60,000 nt of DNA, from NCBI GenBank assembly GCA_030141605.1, contig JAQGDQ010000157.1, forward strand, positions 64,001 through 124,000. The letters run 5' to 3'. Each line of letters starts with the position of its first letter. Within the stretch, counting starts at the first letter, position 1. Shown here in pieces: positions 1 to 13,231 of the stretch. The stretch is from Tubiluchus corallicola (taxonomy: Eukaryota; Priapulida; Priapulimorpha; Priapulimorphida; Tubiluchidae). A model generated the notes under the pieces. It had not been told where the DNA came from. It worked only from the letters and a program-made list of their open reading frames with translations, and searched no databases. A program made the translations under genes and the position numbers.

Positions 1-168
1 ATAGTTAAATAAAGTCCACCTAAAAGAACTGAAGGTGCTGAACTGATGTGGCAGACAGCTTTGCTTTACCCACACATCACATGATGGTTGTAGTTAAAGA
101 TGCGTTGCTGTGGTACACTTAACCTATGACCTACAGTAACTGCTCGTGCACACAACGAAAGGCTTATT
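1..168. mobile_element. Family A MITE, partial copy cut by window edge
   Basis: Shares GCGTTGCTGTGGTACACTTA, the following 'gacctacagtaactg' and the terminal 'cgaaaggcttatta' with copies at 16388-16769, 27518-27943, 55000-55532 and 59659-59885. Only the right part of the element is inside the window. No coding capacity is visible. Confidence 0.6.
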
Positions 169-1053
169 ACCAAATTACTTAAAAACCTGTCAGTTCTGGC
201 AGCACAGCTGGCATTAAAAATTACGCTTAAGTTTTATTGCTGCACCCTGAGTTACTCAGTTAATGACTAAATAAAAATTCTTTATTGCTTTTTTTTAAAT
301 GAATAAATTTCTAAAGACTAATGTCTGTTGTCTGTTTATCTAAAATTTTGTCTATTTTGCTTTCTCGGTTGATTGGGGAACTGAAGAAGGGAAGTACTTG
401 CAGTTATGTGACAACTAGACATTTCATGTTACAACAGACAGAAAAGTCTGACAAGTTTTAGTATCGCCATGTTTTTCGTTTATTTTGCATTTGTATTTTA
501 GTACAATGATTACAGGGCAGGTTAAGGATTCACTTAACTGGGTAACTGGTTCATTTTTTGTCAGTTAACCATTAACCGATTAATCAGGTCTAGGCGACAT
601 TCGAGGCCTTCTGTATTTTGCCGACTAGATCATTAGAGAACCAAATAAACAAGAAATTTACAACACAAACGTATCAAGTGAAACTTTAGAGGAATATGTT
701 CAAATAAGAGTGAAAATTTTAGACATAGAAAGTGAAAAGTCTCTGTTTGTAAGGATGCCAAGTGATGTTGAACTAAGGGTAACATTTTCCTACATAGAAA
801 TGAAAAATCTCTACAGTAAGACTAACCCTAACCAATGACTGATTGGATTCTACCCAAGGTAGTCCTGACAGCGACAGAGCGTGTTAGAAGAATTTTTGTG
901 TCCTCCGTGATAAAGATCAGTTAGCTGGTTAAAAAAAATTAACCAGTTAGGATCCATACATACATATTCTGTAACACTTAATTAGCTAATAGATGCAGTT
1001 TGAAAAATCGAATATACTTTTTATGTATAACTTGAGTCTACATCTATTTTTAG
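169..1053. other. FAXDC2 last intron (part), no other feature seen
   Basis: This AT-rich stretch lies upstream of the exon at 1054 and should be intron of that gene. I searched it for the preceding exon, which should carry the histidine cluster of the hydroxylase, and did not find it. That exon is probably outside the window. No element boundaries were recognised. Confidence 0.4.
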
Positions 1054-1216
1054 ATTCAACCAAAATTATGGAGTTCTCGGTCTGTTAGATCGTTTGCATG
1101 GCACGGACAATTTATTCAGAGTTTCTAAACAATACGAGAGACACATCATGTTCCTTGGCTTGACACCGATACGTCAGCAGATTCCGGACAGCCCAAAGCG
1201 CAAGAAGTCCGAGTAG
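1054..1216 (+). CDS. FAXDC2: FAXDC2-like fatty acid hydroxylase, C-terminal exon only (partial)
   Basis: The exon follows an acceptor (CATCTATTTTTAG) and runs 53 codons to TAG at 1214-1216. It begins in phase 2, the first base completing a codon. The peptide starts FNQNYGVLGLLDRLHGTD and ends PDSPKRKKSE. The GVLGLLDRLHGTD core and the IPDSPKR tail match the C-terminus of fatty acid hydroxylase domain-containing protein 2 as I know it from animals. The family are membrane-bound di-iron enzymes of the ERG3/C4-sterol-methyl-oxidase superfamily, in the ER, acting on sterol or fatty-acyl substrates. The metal-binding histidines lie in earlier exons that are not in the window, so catalytic competence cannot be judged. 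The gene converges on LARP1. Sterol desaturase relatives are the alternative assignment, but the tail favours FAXDC2. Confidence 0.85.
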
Positions 1217-2881
1217 AAAACTTAAAAAGATGGATTTTCTGTGAGAGCATATGATATGATATATGCTGTAAAGTAGGAATATTTTTGGATTGCACTTTTG
1301 ACCACTTGTTTCTGGAAAGAGTTTACATGTGTTTGCATTGACATCTATTTCCTGAAATGAAAAATTTGCTTTGCAACACCTTTGCTTATATCTACCGCAA
1401 CCTGCCCAACCATTCTCCTTTGAATTACGACAACCGTATACGTGTGTTTGACAGTTGGAACACTACACATTTCTCAAGAAATCACATTGGGTACATTGAG
1501 TTTGTGTTTGTAACTATAGATAAGAATATTATACTTTGAACTTGCATTGCGAGAACTGTCTTCTAAAACTAAAAAAATATATAAGAAAGAATGGATTTCT
1601 AATGCTGTGATCATTTTGAGTTTTAGACCTCAATTGTTTACACCCTTTTGGCTTTCCTTTAGTTGACCTCAAGAAAATTAAGTCAGAAAACTGATGCACC
1701 ATGACTACTCAGCTATTGACCTCATTCTACTCTAATCAACACACAGATTACAAAATGCCAATCAACCAGTGGGGTCTACCTAGCGTCGGCCAGTTAGCTC
1801 TCTTTATGTCTTCCCTTCTGTTTCACCTGAGTTGCGCAACAAAAGCAGCTCACAAATACAGGCAGAAAATGCACTGAAATATATTGCAAGAGTTAAGGTC
1901 AAGTGTGTATCGTATTATTATTATTTTCTCCAGCCATAGGAGATTCCTGCAATTAAAATTTGTCTAGCAGCAGTACAGCAATGTCTAGTCCGGTACCAAA
2001 ATTTCCTCATACCTAATTACTAGGATTAAATTTACCTGCACCAAACTTATTAGTAACAAATTTTTTCATGTTTTTCAGTTTGTTTGCATGCTGTAAGCAC
2101 TTTCAGGGAGGGAGTTTGTGAGAATGAATATTACGTCATCAAGTTGGGTAGGGCTAAATGCGGCTTGCGATCTGTGTATTATTATTATTTTCTTACCATC
2201 TTAATTTACCAGTTGCCACTGTTTTTTATGGGAGAATTTTGGGTGAGAAAAGATTGTTTTTTAACTTTAGATAATTTAGCTTCCCTTTAAGTAAGTTTAA
2301 CTGTGCGAAACTAAATTTCAATAGATTAATCCTGAAACTTTTTTTCAAAGAAGTGGTGAGTTTCGTTATTAGGGAAGAAGTTAATAGTGACGCTGTCAAT
2401 AAATGAAAACTTTACATGATATTAAAATACCATGGCAGATGATATATAAGAATCATTTAGTATGTAGTATTAAAACTTATTATTACCTATATAGTATCAG
2501 TAATGCTATATTTACAAGCAAACACCACCAAAACAAAAAAAATCGATATCTGTTATTAACTGTGCTAATCAGTGGTGGATTATGGAAGTTGCATCTTCAT
2601 ATAGGATGATACGGAAGTTTTCAACTGTTTATGAGTGCATTGTTGCTGTGTTTCACGCGTACATAAAATTTTTCTATTTTAGTGCACATGTGTATCTGCC
2701 ACACAACTTTGATATGCAAGCTGTTTTGATCAAACCATAACTTTTTTCAATTGTCTTGATGCTCTTTAATGTGCGATGCATTTTGTGCACTGTTCCTTAT
2801 ATATGTGGGTGCATATAAAAATGTTCTACTTATATATTATCAACTATTACTCTACATGTATCTACTTGTTGTGATGTTCCG
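1217..2881. other. FAXDC2 3' UTR and intergenic sequence
   Basis: No coding signal or repeat boundary was recognised. An AATAAA at 2398-2403 is one possible poly(A) signal for FAXDC2, but such hexamers are common in AT-rich DNA. The short open frames here show no family resemblance. Confidence 0.35.
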
Positions 2882-3156
2882 GCATAGGTGTACAGGCCAA
2901 TTTTTTCGGGGGGGGGGGTGGCTGAACCACTTTTTTGCCCGACATATTCATGGTCAGCTTCGAGTCAGGAATTGCCTCGCCCCACCCATGATCAAAACAA
3001 CGCCTGGATTTCGGGCACTTCATTTGGCGGCATGGAGAATTTTTGAGATTTCCTTTTATGAAAAATATTTTTTCATCATTTGGCCTTGTATCCAAAAAAT
3101 TTGGTGTTTGCCTGAATCCAGGGAGGCTGCAGCTCCCCTGGCTTGTACACTTATGC
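2882..3156. mobile_element. Short MITE with about 17-bp terminal inverted repeats
   Basis: The left end GCATAGGTGTACAGGCC and the reverse complement of the right end, GCATAAGTGTACAAGCC, match at 15 of 17 positions. The element is about 275 bp, contains a poly(G) run near 2910 and has no transposase. The superfamily was not determined. Open frames in both directions here are by-products of the element. Confidence 0.6.
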
Positions 3157-4487
3157 GCGTTCCTTCAATTATTTTTGCATAGTGCGATTGTAATTAGGTG
3201 CTGTTTTTCATACTTTTCCATATACTAAGTTACATAGCTGTTGGTTATGTATGTCAGACGATCTATCTTGCCTTACACTACACAGTGATCAATGTTTTTG
3301 AATTGAACTGCAAATTTCACTAAAAAATACCATTGCCAAAGAATGAACCAAATTAGCAACTTTCTCCAAGATACTGATACGATAGAATCAGTTGTCTTCA
3401 ATTCCTTGCACATGTTCAACAATTGAACATTTCCTAGTCATTGGTTGTGGTTTTATATTTCTTGAACCTGAATTGTTTTCGAGATTCCAGTGTGGCTCTT
3501 GAGTGTCATTGCTGGCTTTACTGACAGTTCTTCTGTTATGGCATGTACAGACTGGAGAAGAGTTTTCTCTCCAAGAAAGTTGCAAGCAAATCTGCTGGAA
3601 ATTATTCTCCCGACAGCTAGCATGAATTGGCTGTCAGGAAATCTTGCAGCAGCATTCAGACTAAAGAGATTAAATTTACTCTCGGCAAGTTACCAAGATT
3701 AATGTAGGATACTGTTCTAAAAAACTGTCACAAATTCCAGCAACAATTAAATAGAATTTGGTTTCTTTTTGCTGCCAGAAGTGTCCAGAGCAACTCGCAG
3801 AGGCGTTCACAAGAGACAGCAATTTAACTCACAGCAACTGTCAGATAGTGTGCAATTTCTTGTCAATAGTAACTTGCAAAGCAGGCCATACTTATGAGTT
3901 TGCTGTCAGGCAGAAAGCTCATGACAAAAAACTCTCCGGTCTGAATGTGGCTTTAGACAGAAGGGCCCAGGTGGAGCAACTGTAGCTGGTTATCTTTTAT
4001 GCAACTGAAGCAATGCAAGCTTTATATTATTTTAATCCAATTTTAACATTGCTATCTATAACTACCTATTGTATGTGATGTATATTTATAAAAGCAATGG
4101 GCGTTTATTGCACAGTGTCTCGGCATTGTTCTAAGACATTGCATGCACTTAAAAAAGAAAACTTATTATTTTGAATACCACGGAGCTGAACGCTATATAC
4201 GGAGTGTTCACTTAATACAAAAATCGATAACGCATGTGTGGCGCTAATGCTTCAACGGTGAGCAGGTAAACCGTGAATAATAATATTATGGCAAGGAGAA
4301 GTAGCGTTATTGTTATAGCGGTGCCATAGGTATGACGAACGCATTGTACTTTTTTACCCATCATCTTAGGTGCTTTCGTTATGCAACACAGCCCCACTCA
4401 TAATTTGATGCTAAACTCCCCGGTCTCTTGCCACGTGCCAAGTTTCTACATTGTTTAAGTAAGTGGAATATTTAATAAATTTTTCTT
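3157..4487. other. Intergenic, nothing recognised
   Basis: Several short open frames lie between 3388 and 3985 on both strands. None resembles a known protein or has convincing splice sites. No tandem repeats of note were seen. Confidence 0.3.
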
Positions 4488-4730
4488 CAAAACATCCAGA
4501 TACGTGATCAGACCCCCTCTTGGCTTCTTCCCAGGTATTAGTGCTTGCTGTAACACTGTAGTAAGTGGAGAGCCCTTTGGTAATCTAATGACATGTCCAA
4601 TCCATTCTAAGCCAACGCTTCATTTTTTCTTCTTCGTTAAATCATATAGGTCTTGATTTGAGATTTCCTTTGGCCATTTCGTACCCAGCATCTTTCTGTA
4701 CAGGGGTCTTTGGAAGGCATTAATTTCATT
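4488..4730 (-). mobile_element. Decayed non-LTR retrotransposon, C-terminal reverse-transcriptase remnant
   Basis: Read on the minus strand, the sequence gives AFQRPLYRKMLGTKWPKEI, then a TGA stop (4620-4622), then EWIGHVIRLPKGSPL. This succession (FQRRLLRKILGIKWP followed by WLGHVLRMP) is typical of the region after the palm domain in RTE/Jockey-type LINE ORF2 proteins. The frame is broken and only about 80 residues remain. It is distinct from the intact element at 20365-24412. Confidence 0.65.
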
Positions 4731-6920
4731 CTTCTGGACAACGGTGACAGTCCACAATTATAAATTATATTACCCGCTAACCTTAGGATGGCACAGCGTG
4801 GTGTCACACGTATGCACGCCTGCAGGCAAAGTGAATACTCCGCTTGTAGTGCTATTCTCCATGTGAATACTGAATTATTCGGAAGACAAAAAAGCATTAT
4901 TGTGAAAGGCATTCTCATTAGCTGGGTCTTAGAATACAAGTCACTGGCAACTATCCGCTCACAGAAAATCCAAATGTTTATTGCTATTGTTTAGATTATA
5001 AATGTAATTATAATTGTTTTACTGATGTATTTTTGTTCAACTTTTGCACTGGAATGACTAAGTATTTTAAAAGTACTAAAATTTAGTAATGTTAGCATTG
5101 CATGTTGAATGTTGTTAATACGGATGTAACATTTAAGTTTACAAGAAGCAGCTCTTTGCAGTTATGCAGCTTGTAAGTTTACATGCTTGAAAACAATGCA
5201 TCTCAATTCATTTGCGAAAAATTAGTGCAACTCGATACTTGCAAAAAATTGTAAAATATCAGATTATTCTTGTATTTCATTTACATTAATTTTGTAGTGT
5301 TATAAATTAAAGCTCTATTTCGATGGATTATTATTGCTTTACAGATATTTTAATTCAAATTTTCCGGTAAATAACTCTAGTCTGCTGTGAGATTTTAGTA
5401 ACTTAGTTGTTGTTGTAATTAAATTTAAAAAAGTTGGTAGATTTTATCATTTAACAGTGGGTGTCGACACTTATGTGCACAGCTCTTGTGTTATTAAAAT
5501 GGTGCATTGTAAAAAAATCTTTAATCAAATAAACTAAATGTTACAGTAAACTGCCTTGCACTATAGTTGGTAGAAAATGGATTTTTTTGTCATATTATTT
5601 GCAGAAAACGTATCAAGCCACAAGACTAATTTTGCAAGGTTTTCTTTCATACCCCTGGGTACTAGACGGGTGGTTTAGAAAACATTTTCCCAGAATATAA
5701 AAACCATGGAAGATATAAGATGCGATAAATATGATTACATATATGTATTATTCATCGTAAAATTTATAATACTATACCACATAAGCAGGTGCGACGTTAC
5801 ACCCGATGAAATTTAGCACATCTGTAAATCCTTATTGCAACCATTTTATGACAGACTTTTGCATATAATAATTGTTTGTTTTCCTTAATATTTAGACAAG
5901 ATATTTTAACTGAAACTAGAGAAACTCAAACATGAAATAAGCTACGATACAATAATCGAACTTCACTAAGTAAATAACACGAATTCGATTAATCAGGAAA
6001 TTCACATGAAAACATTTTACGAAACCTCTAATATCGTGTAAATGTACGTTCTACATTCTCCTCTATCACAAACCACCCAATTTTTTTCAACATTTTAACT
6101 GCATACTAATAACAAAATTCAACTGTACAAAACAACGCTGGACTGACCTCTGTGGAAGAAACGATCTTCAATGAATCAGTCCAGAAATTCCGCCCGTGAG
6201 GAGCCAATGCGCCTGGGCAACTTGGCAAACACGGTCATAAACGAAGCGAAAAACCACACAAATTTTACTGACTCTGAGCACAATCTCGCAAGAAAAAACC
6301 AATTAAAGAATTGCATTATTATACCAATGGTTAAAATGAAAATATAGAAAATGCTATATGAATGTTATGAGTTCATTATAATACCAAAACCTTATGGTTA
6401 CTAAGACGAGGCAACATCTTATCTAACCAAAGAATTTGTAGCCCATAATCACAAAATTATCAGAAGCTAACTAAATAACAAAAATTGTAAATAATTAGTT
6501 TAAAAAACACTGGTATACTATTATAACTGCTGTAATCCAAATCTTTCACTAGCCATGAAAAACCAAGATTATGTAAACTAACCAAAGATTGTCTGTAGGG
6601 GATTTCTCGGATTGCAACATGAGCCACATGCCAAAACATGCCTAGTTCTAAAGCTCTACCTTGATAATAAAAAAGCATGACTAATAATTATCAAAATCCG
6701 TGATTTACCAGACAGCAAATTCAATAAGAAAATCATATGTGGCCTAATTTCATTTTGTATTCCCCAATTGATAATATCAATTTGTGCAAAATGGATAAGG
6801 AAACATATTTTGATATGCTACAAATCTGCAACACCGTCTTAAGACACTTTCTAAAGCATCATCACTTCTTGTCATCGTATCCGACCTAACGAGTCAATGT
6901 CTAAACTGCCGTGACCTGCT
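4731..6920. other. LARP1 3' UTR and 3' intergenic region
   Basis: AT-rich and non-coding as far as I can see. The LARP1 stop codon is at 6921-6923, so the right part is probably LARP1 3' UTR. I could not fix its poly(A) site. No repeat family used elsewhere in the window was recognised here. Confidence 0.35.
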
Positions 6921-9900
6921 TTATGTGGTACGTTCTTCAGCGTTTTCATTTCCTGGGGCACGCTCATGGGACCCTGTCGCATCTTCCACTGATGAACTTG
7001 TCACCTTACTAGGACTCTTTGGTGCTTTAGCAACATCTGACTGGTGCTTTTTGTCAATTTTTCCTCGGCTTTTTTCTGCATTCTTCGACCTATTCTCGCT
7101 AAACTTGCGTCGCTGGTTGCCGCTTTTACTTTCGTTCGACGGATATCTCTTCTTTTCCTGAGTAGCACCATGTTCGGCGGAACTGTTTGAAGAAGCCACA
7201 GCATCTGCAGATGTCATACGCTTCTGAGCCTCTTGCTCCTCCAAAGCTTTTAACGTCTGAGGATCAACTCTGAAATCATCCACAGTTTTATAGTTCCTCA
7301 GCTTCTCCTGCAAACTGCTGCAGACTTTCAAGTTCTTACTACCTTTGTAGTACTTAAGAAATGCCCAAAACTTTTCCAATCCGTAAAGATGTCCGTTTTC
7401 TGTATCTCTAATTGTTTCTTCTTCGAAATCCTTGAACAGATCCATTCTGAACTTCTTTTCCAAGCCATAACTGTAGAACCTGAACAGACATTCTATTCCA
7501 TACCTGTAACCAGCTTGAGCATCCTCTTTTGCCAGAGTTTTGAACTCTTGGTACATCTTACGATTAAGGTTTCCACGCAAGAAAAATGACCAGAATCGAA
7601 AAAGCGTATTCATTTCCTGTGATTGGCCGATGCCAAATTTTCGCCTTTCTTTTAGGCACTTGTGATGATACTTGTGGTAAACATGCTGCACAAAACCGTT
7701 TTCCTTTAGCAACGAATGTGAAGGATGTTGAAACTGAGGTATTGAAGAAGGAGTGCTCCCAGCGCTGCTAGCAGCAGAGTTACCCCCGAAATTTATAGGA
7801 GCAGTATCGCTACTACTCTGCGAGGAAGTACGGGGCCTATGTTCCTTTATGTCCATCACCCATCCTACGTGAGCCTCCACTGGAGGATTTTGACTGTGTT
7901 TGGTTTTCCATGTTCGTGGAGTCTGTTGGTCAGAAGGTTGGTCTTCTTTTACTACAGGGAAAAATCGGGGTGACTTTGTAGAATCTGCCCGTTTTTTCCT
8001 TTCGTCGTGCTCTGAAGAGATGTGTACATGCAATGGAATATCCGTCGGTAAGGAATGGCTGGCATTAGCACCAGACACGGTTGCGCCACGCACTTCAAGT
8101 GATGGAGGAGGAGGAGGAGGGGGAGGAGGAATCTCCTGATTATCTGCCATTTGCTGATGATCTGTCACAAGCTGGTCAAATGTTTCGCGTGAAATCATCT
8201 CCACCTTCTTGTGCTTGTGAGCCATATTGAGCTCACCAACGGTGTGAAGGTCTTCTTCATAGTAATAAAGACCATCGTTTATCACCTTAGCAAATTCAGC
8301 TGTCAGCTTGGCACGGGTAGTATAATCACCGGTTCTATCACCACCAGGATGCTTTTTGTTGACGGGTGGCGTTTGAGTTACAATCAATATTTTATTGATG
8401 TCGTGATCCGGTAACTCCTCATCAGATTCGTCAGACCATTCACTGCTGTAGTTCAGCTTACGGCCTGCAGCTTCCAGCTCTTCATCGAACATAAAATCCA
8501 GCTCCTCCTGTTTGTCAAAATGATCAGTTTTTGGATGAACGGGAGGCATCCCCTTTCTCTCTTTCTCTTTGCGAGGTTTTCGTTTCACTTCAGTCCAATC
8601 GGCGGGTTCTCTTTCGGGTAAACTTTGTGACAACCCTGACAATTCGGGAGAAGACACTTTGCTGAGCCTCTCTAATGTCTGCATTGTATGCGTGTCATCT
8701 TGCTGGACTAATTCATTGAAAACCTTACCAAAGGCACCAACTGGATGTGTTACAATAGGGTACGGTTGCCCTGGAACAAATTCTGGTACATCAGCATGCA
8801 ACTCGGAGGTGTGAATTGCGGGGGCAGGATTGCTAATTGCCCATTTTTCTGGATTATTTTTTGGTCGCACTTTAGTATCACCTTTAATTTCAAGCTCGGC
8901 ACTTTCTTTAAGTGACTCCACAATAAGCTTGATGTCTTGAGTTAATGCCTGCACTCGATGAAAACTTGCAATTAAAGAAATAGGCAAATAACCCTCAGGA
9001 TCCATCTTCCTGCGCAGAAAAAAGTCTTTCGTTAAGTTTTCCTCGCTGAAATAATACTCAACTTGCTTCCGGACATACTCTTTCAGCGTTGAGTGGTCAA
9101 CAGAAGGAAACTGATTTGCATAATAATAAGTGCCCAGCATAGGCATGTAAAAAGGAGCTCCCACAGACTGAACTTTAACAGGAGCCTGCTCTTTCTGCTC
9201 ATATTTATTAGACAGAGTGTCTTGTGACCCATAGTGCCTCCTGTCACCTCGCCCACGTCCGGAAAATCCTCTTCCTCTGCCTCTCCCTCGACCTCTACCA
9301 CGGTAACCTCCACGTGAATCAGGAAAGTTATTCGATCGATCTCTCCAGTTGCTACTATCTGCACCTTCGCCCTCGGGTCTGTCACCACTGCTGTGGTGTC
9401 TACCTTTGTAAAACCTGTCAGAATTAGAGGAGAAACCACCACGTGGCTTTCCAGGTTTACCTTGACGCTCTCCCTTCGCCTGCTCTATCTCCAATGGTAC
9501 CCACTTCTGCTTCTTGTTATCGACTGGTATTTTCTTCTGAGTTTTCTCTAAAACAGCTGATCGGTTCTCTTTGCTTGACTCGTCATTTTCACTGGTATTG
9601 TTCACAAGTTTAGCAGGTTCTTTAAGCTCACTTGGGGTTGGCCAATTAGTAACGTCACTAAAATCACTACTCACTTTCTTCTTTTCGAGAGCACCAACAG
9701 CATCAGTTGATTTTGCTGATGTCTGCGATGTGGGGCTCGGCAGAGGCGGAGAAGGTTGCTTTGTTGTAGCTGTTACCACTGCAACTTGCTTCTGTGCTCC
9801 TGGAGAAACCTGAGGTGAGTGTTTCTGCGATTTTGTCCATGGATTTATTGCTGGAGGTGGGGCAGGAATTTTCTCTACTGATTTTACATCATCTGCTTCT

Positions 9901-12900
9901 GCTATCTCATTATTACTAACAGCATGGTTATCCTCGGTAGACAGGGGCACACTGTCACCAGACACGATGCCATCGCTGCCGGTGTCGCCGTGATCATCTT
10001 TTGACTTGCATTTATCATTTGAATCTGATAGAAGGGTACCTAAAAATAATGACAAGATTTAGTTACTGAAACTATTTGATTGTAATGGAGTAGTTTTTAC
10101 TGATACTTCGGATATACCTACAGCTAAACTGCTACTATTATATTGTGAAATTTATATGTACAGGTTGAACATTTTGAAAATCAAATCTAATGTCATAGCT
10201 ATAAAAGAAAACAGTACCAATTTCGATTTCAAGCCGTGCTTCAATTTTGACTTACAATTATAAAATGTTCATGGAAGGTTTCGCTTATCAGAAAATTTCC
10301 TCAGTTGTTCATGCCACCGCTAATTGCACTTATTAGCAGTCAATCAAGTTTCAAAGAGTTCTGATATTGTCAGAAATATTTTGATACTGAATGGTCGGAA
10401 AAATCGTTCTGTTTTCCTTTAATGACATAGAAAGTTAGTAAAAAATATTCAACAATAAATTGTGTAGTAGACTGGAACCTCCTATAGCATTTAGAAGTCG
10501 AATCAGCTTAAGCTTGCAAATTCTTTACTTATTTCATTAATTCGTGCTTATTAATTCATCTCAAATATAAACTAAGTGGAAAGGACCAATGGCTTGTCCG
10601 ATCCTTGGGATTAACAATGTTAAATAAATAAAACAATGTTTATAAAACTAGTGTTCTGCTGCTTTTCAACACGCACAGTATATAGCACCTCTTTATGTTT
10701 GCTAAGTATGCTGCTAAAATAATGTTGTTGTTGATATTGCTGCCGAAAAGCATTATATAGGTATCATAACAGTGACACATGCCTTTTTTACAGGTAGCTA
10801 TATTAGCTACTCTGACCAGCAGCTACAAGCCACTGTTGGTCTATTTAAATAATCGGTGGTACCCAAGCACAAAAAAATCTGCTTTGGTTTGGGTGATGAA
10901 AATGCGCATTCGGTGCACCCTAGGGACAGTCCAAACCAGCTGCTTTTGGAAAAATTAGGAATAAAGTGTTAAGGGGCATTTTGCTTGTTATCTGCACTAA
11001 AAGTGGAATCATGTAAATATTTTCTTGCTATAGCTCACCTAATTTTTTTCACCTGATAGTGAGCGTTTCCATTTCCGATCCCGTTTTTGGCTTAATCAGC
11101 AGACATATGTGAGAACAAAATGACAGGAACTGCATACGGACGTACTACAGGCCGCCTAACTGAGATATATAATGCATTCTGTGCTTAGATCCTTAGATGT
11201 TGTTGATTGCCGTCCTACAATAACTAGAGGTCACAAGTACAAAATTAAACAAGACAGTCCCGAATGGATGTATACAGGTTTAGTTTCTTGAACATAGAGG
11301 TAAATCTATGGAATTCACTCCCTGAAGACAGTGTACCTGAAATTTTCATATACTAGAAACCGCCTATATTAGTACCAGTACCAGTGCAGGAGGGAGAACA
11401 TTTCCCAGACAGACTAGAATATCAACTGGTGATAAACAACACTGACCAGTTAACTTAACTTAAGTAACATTCACCACCAGGTGACACTGATCATCTAGTA
11501 AAGATTAATGGTGGATCAGACACTCTCAGGTGAGCAAACTGATTAGTTATTGCAAGAAAATGTTTGTAAACATGGTTCTACTTTTAATGCAGTTAACAAG
11601 CAAAATGCTCTTTAAAACTTTCTTCCTAATTTTTCTAAGGCAGCCGAATTGGACTATCTGTAGTGACAACTGAATCAGATATTTGATTAGAGCAGTCATT
11701 TCCAAATCTCCAAAAAGGACACAGCTGCTCCATACCTCCGAGACAACTGTTACGTGTATATATTATGTACACATTTAAAAACGTATATACAGTAGGTGCC
11801 GTTTAATAGACTCAGTCGCATAATTGACTCAAAAACACCTGGAACAAGCCATTCCTATTCTAATGTATATCAAAACTGTAGGTAATTGACTCAAATAACT
11901 CCGCATAATTGACTCAATATTTTTACTTCACACACTTAAAATAAGATACTTGTGTGTAGCCAAAGAGCTTTTACTGCCTTTATGTCATCTTTACATCTAT
12001 TTTGTGCGCTATAACATACGTAGAAACAGTCACGTTAAGTACAGCTTTGTTTGTAAGCAGGTACAGTACATTTATCATATGAGCTAATATCTTAGCGTAG
12101 CAGTTTTGCTTTGAATATGTCACTCACTTATCCGCTGCAGTTAACCTCGTTGTTTCAGGAAGCTTAACATCTAACACACACTTGCCCAGCGGTTTGCTTT
12201 TGAAATTCATGCTGCTTTTCACAAGGTCATCACAAATTGCAGCTCAAGCACAAGGTGATTAGGTAAAGAAAATGAAGCAACCAACTTCTCGTGAATTTTT
12301 ACTGGGAATAATCAGATTTTTGCAATTTTTTATTTCTTTTTTTATTAATTCACTTATATAAATTATGCTTCTTAAATAATTACACATAGGCATTTTTGAC
12401 ATTAATTCGTTTCTAAAATTTATTTAAAGCCTTCGCAATGCATATTAAGTGATGAGTGATGACTCATACTTGCATAGTACTTAGTAATATACTAAACCCT
12501 TTGGCTAATTGACTAAGTCGGTTAATTGGGTCAAAACACCACCATCCCAAAGTGAGTTTATTAAGTGGGGCCTACTGTAGTTACTATTAATATATGCATA
12601 ATATGCAAAATACAACATTACACAAATTATTGCATTTAAACAATTTCGTGTTTTTTTTATGTTAAATGTTTTGTTTTGCTTGATGTTAGCTGACTCACAT
12701 GACACTAGCCACTCTCTCATAGTATTGTCAAAGGCCACTACATAAAATTGTAATAAAAATAAGTTAGACAGTGGTTATTGCTGCCCTCAATTCCTAAACT
12801 TCTTGCTGTTTGGAAACTTTTAAAAAATGTAAAAGGCAGTTTATATAATTTTTTAGACAGGCCCCAAAAAGGACAAAGTAATGTTAAAGGGGTAAGAAGG

Positions 12901-13231
12901 ATGAAGGACAGAGTGCTAACAGTCTGCATTGCCTTTTCCAAAAGAAGGACGTCTGCTCACACTAACAATACAGTATGGAGCAGATAATTGTGTCCTGACC
13001 AAAGTCAAAATTTAACTCAAAATTAGTAATAGCTGCAACCGCAGAAATATAAAGCGACATACTTTAACTGGGAAGAGTTATAAGGTATCTTTTCGTACAG
13101 TCGAAAAATTTTCAGCAGACAATAAGCTAAAAAAATTGTAAACAGCTTTTAGAACCGAAATCCTTACCAGCTACAGCACTCGCAAAGGTAGCATTGGTAG
13201 TTTCTGCCATCTTTTCGACTTCGGTCGACAT
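6921..13231 (-). CDS. LARP1: La-related protein 1 (LARP1), complete, two coding exons
   Basis: Exon 1 is 13168-13231 (ATG at 13229-13231; [20 protein letters not shown]...; donor GCTG|GTAAGG). Exon 2 is 10039-6921 (acceptor TTTTTAG|GTACCC), giving 1060 residues. LARP1 binds the cap and 5' TOP motif of ribosomal-protein mRNAs, represses or stabilises them under mTORC1 control, and is cytoplasmic. Features in order: INPWTK near residue 86; an [10 protein letters not shown]-rich tract about 263-288; the La motif about 334-421 ([20 protein letters not shown], ...[14 protein letters not shown]); VPEFVPG about 440, possibly a PABP contact; a polyproline run; and the C-terminal DM15 repeats about 792-953 ([20 protein letters not shown], ...[19 protein letters not shown], ...[14 protein letters not shown]). 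Length is close to vertebrate LARP1 (about 1000-1100). The charged tail is K/S/E-rich. Nearly the whole protein lies in one 3.1-kb exon, unlike multi-exon vertebrate genes. The La motif plus DM15 combination excludes LARP4, LARP6 and LARP7. Confidence 0.97.
10040..11789. other. LARP1 intron 1, left part, no feature seen
   Basis: Non-coding and AT-rich, between LARP1 exon 2 and the TA-flanked element at 11790. No family boundaries or ORFs of interest were recognised. Confidence 0.4.
11790..12577. mobile_element. Pogo/Tigger-like MITE (family E) in LARP1 intron 1
   Basis: The left terminus CAGTAGGTGCCGTTTAATAG and the inverted right terminus CAGTAGGCCCCACTTAATAA are clear inverted repeats. Both ends are flanked by TA (11788-11789 and 12578-12579), the duplication expected of Tc1/mariner-pogo elements. 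It is 788 bp with no transposase frame. The subterminal part repeats 'cataattgactcaa', and a related block occurs inside the element at 33823-34240. Confidence 0.8.

Noticed and set aside
2769-3182. 137-codon open frame with hydrophobic N-terminus
   Set aside because: Spans a MITE with poly(G); no family similarity and no conserved structure.
9083-9442. 119-codon frame overlapping LARP1 on the same strand
   Set aside because: Out-of-frame shadow of the RG-rich LARP1 coding sequence.
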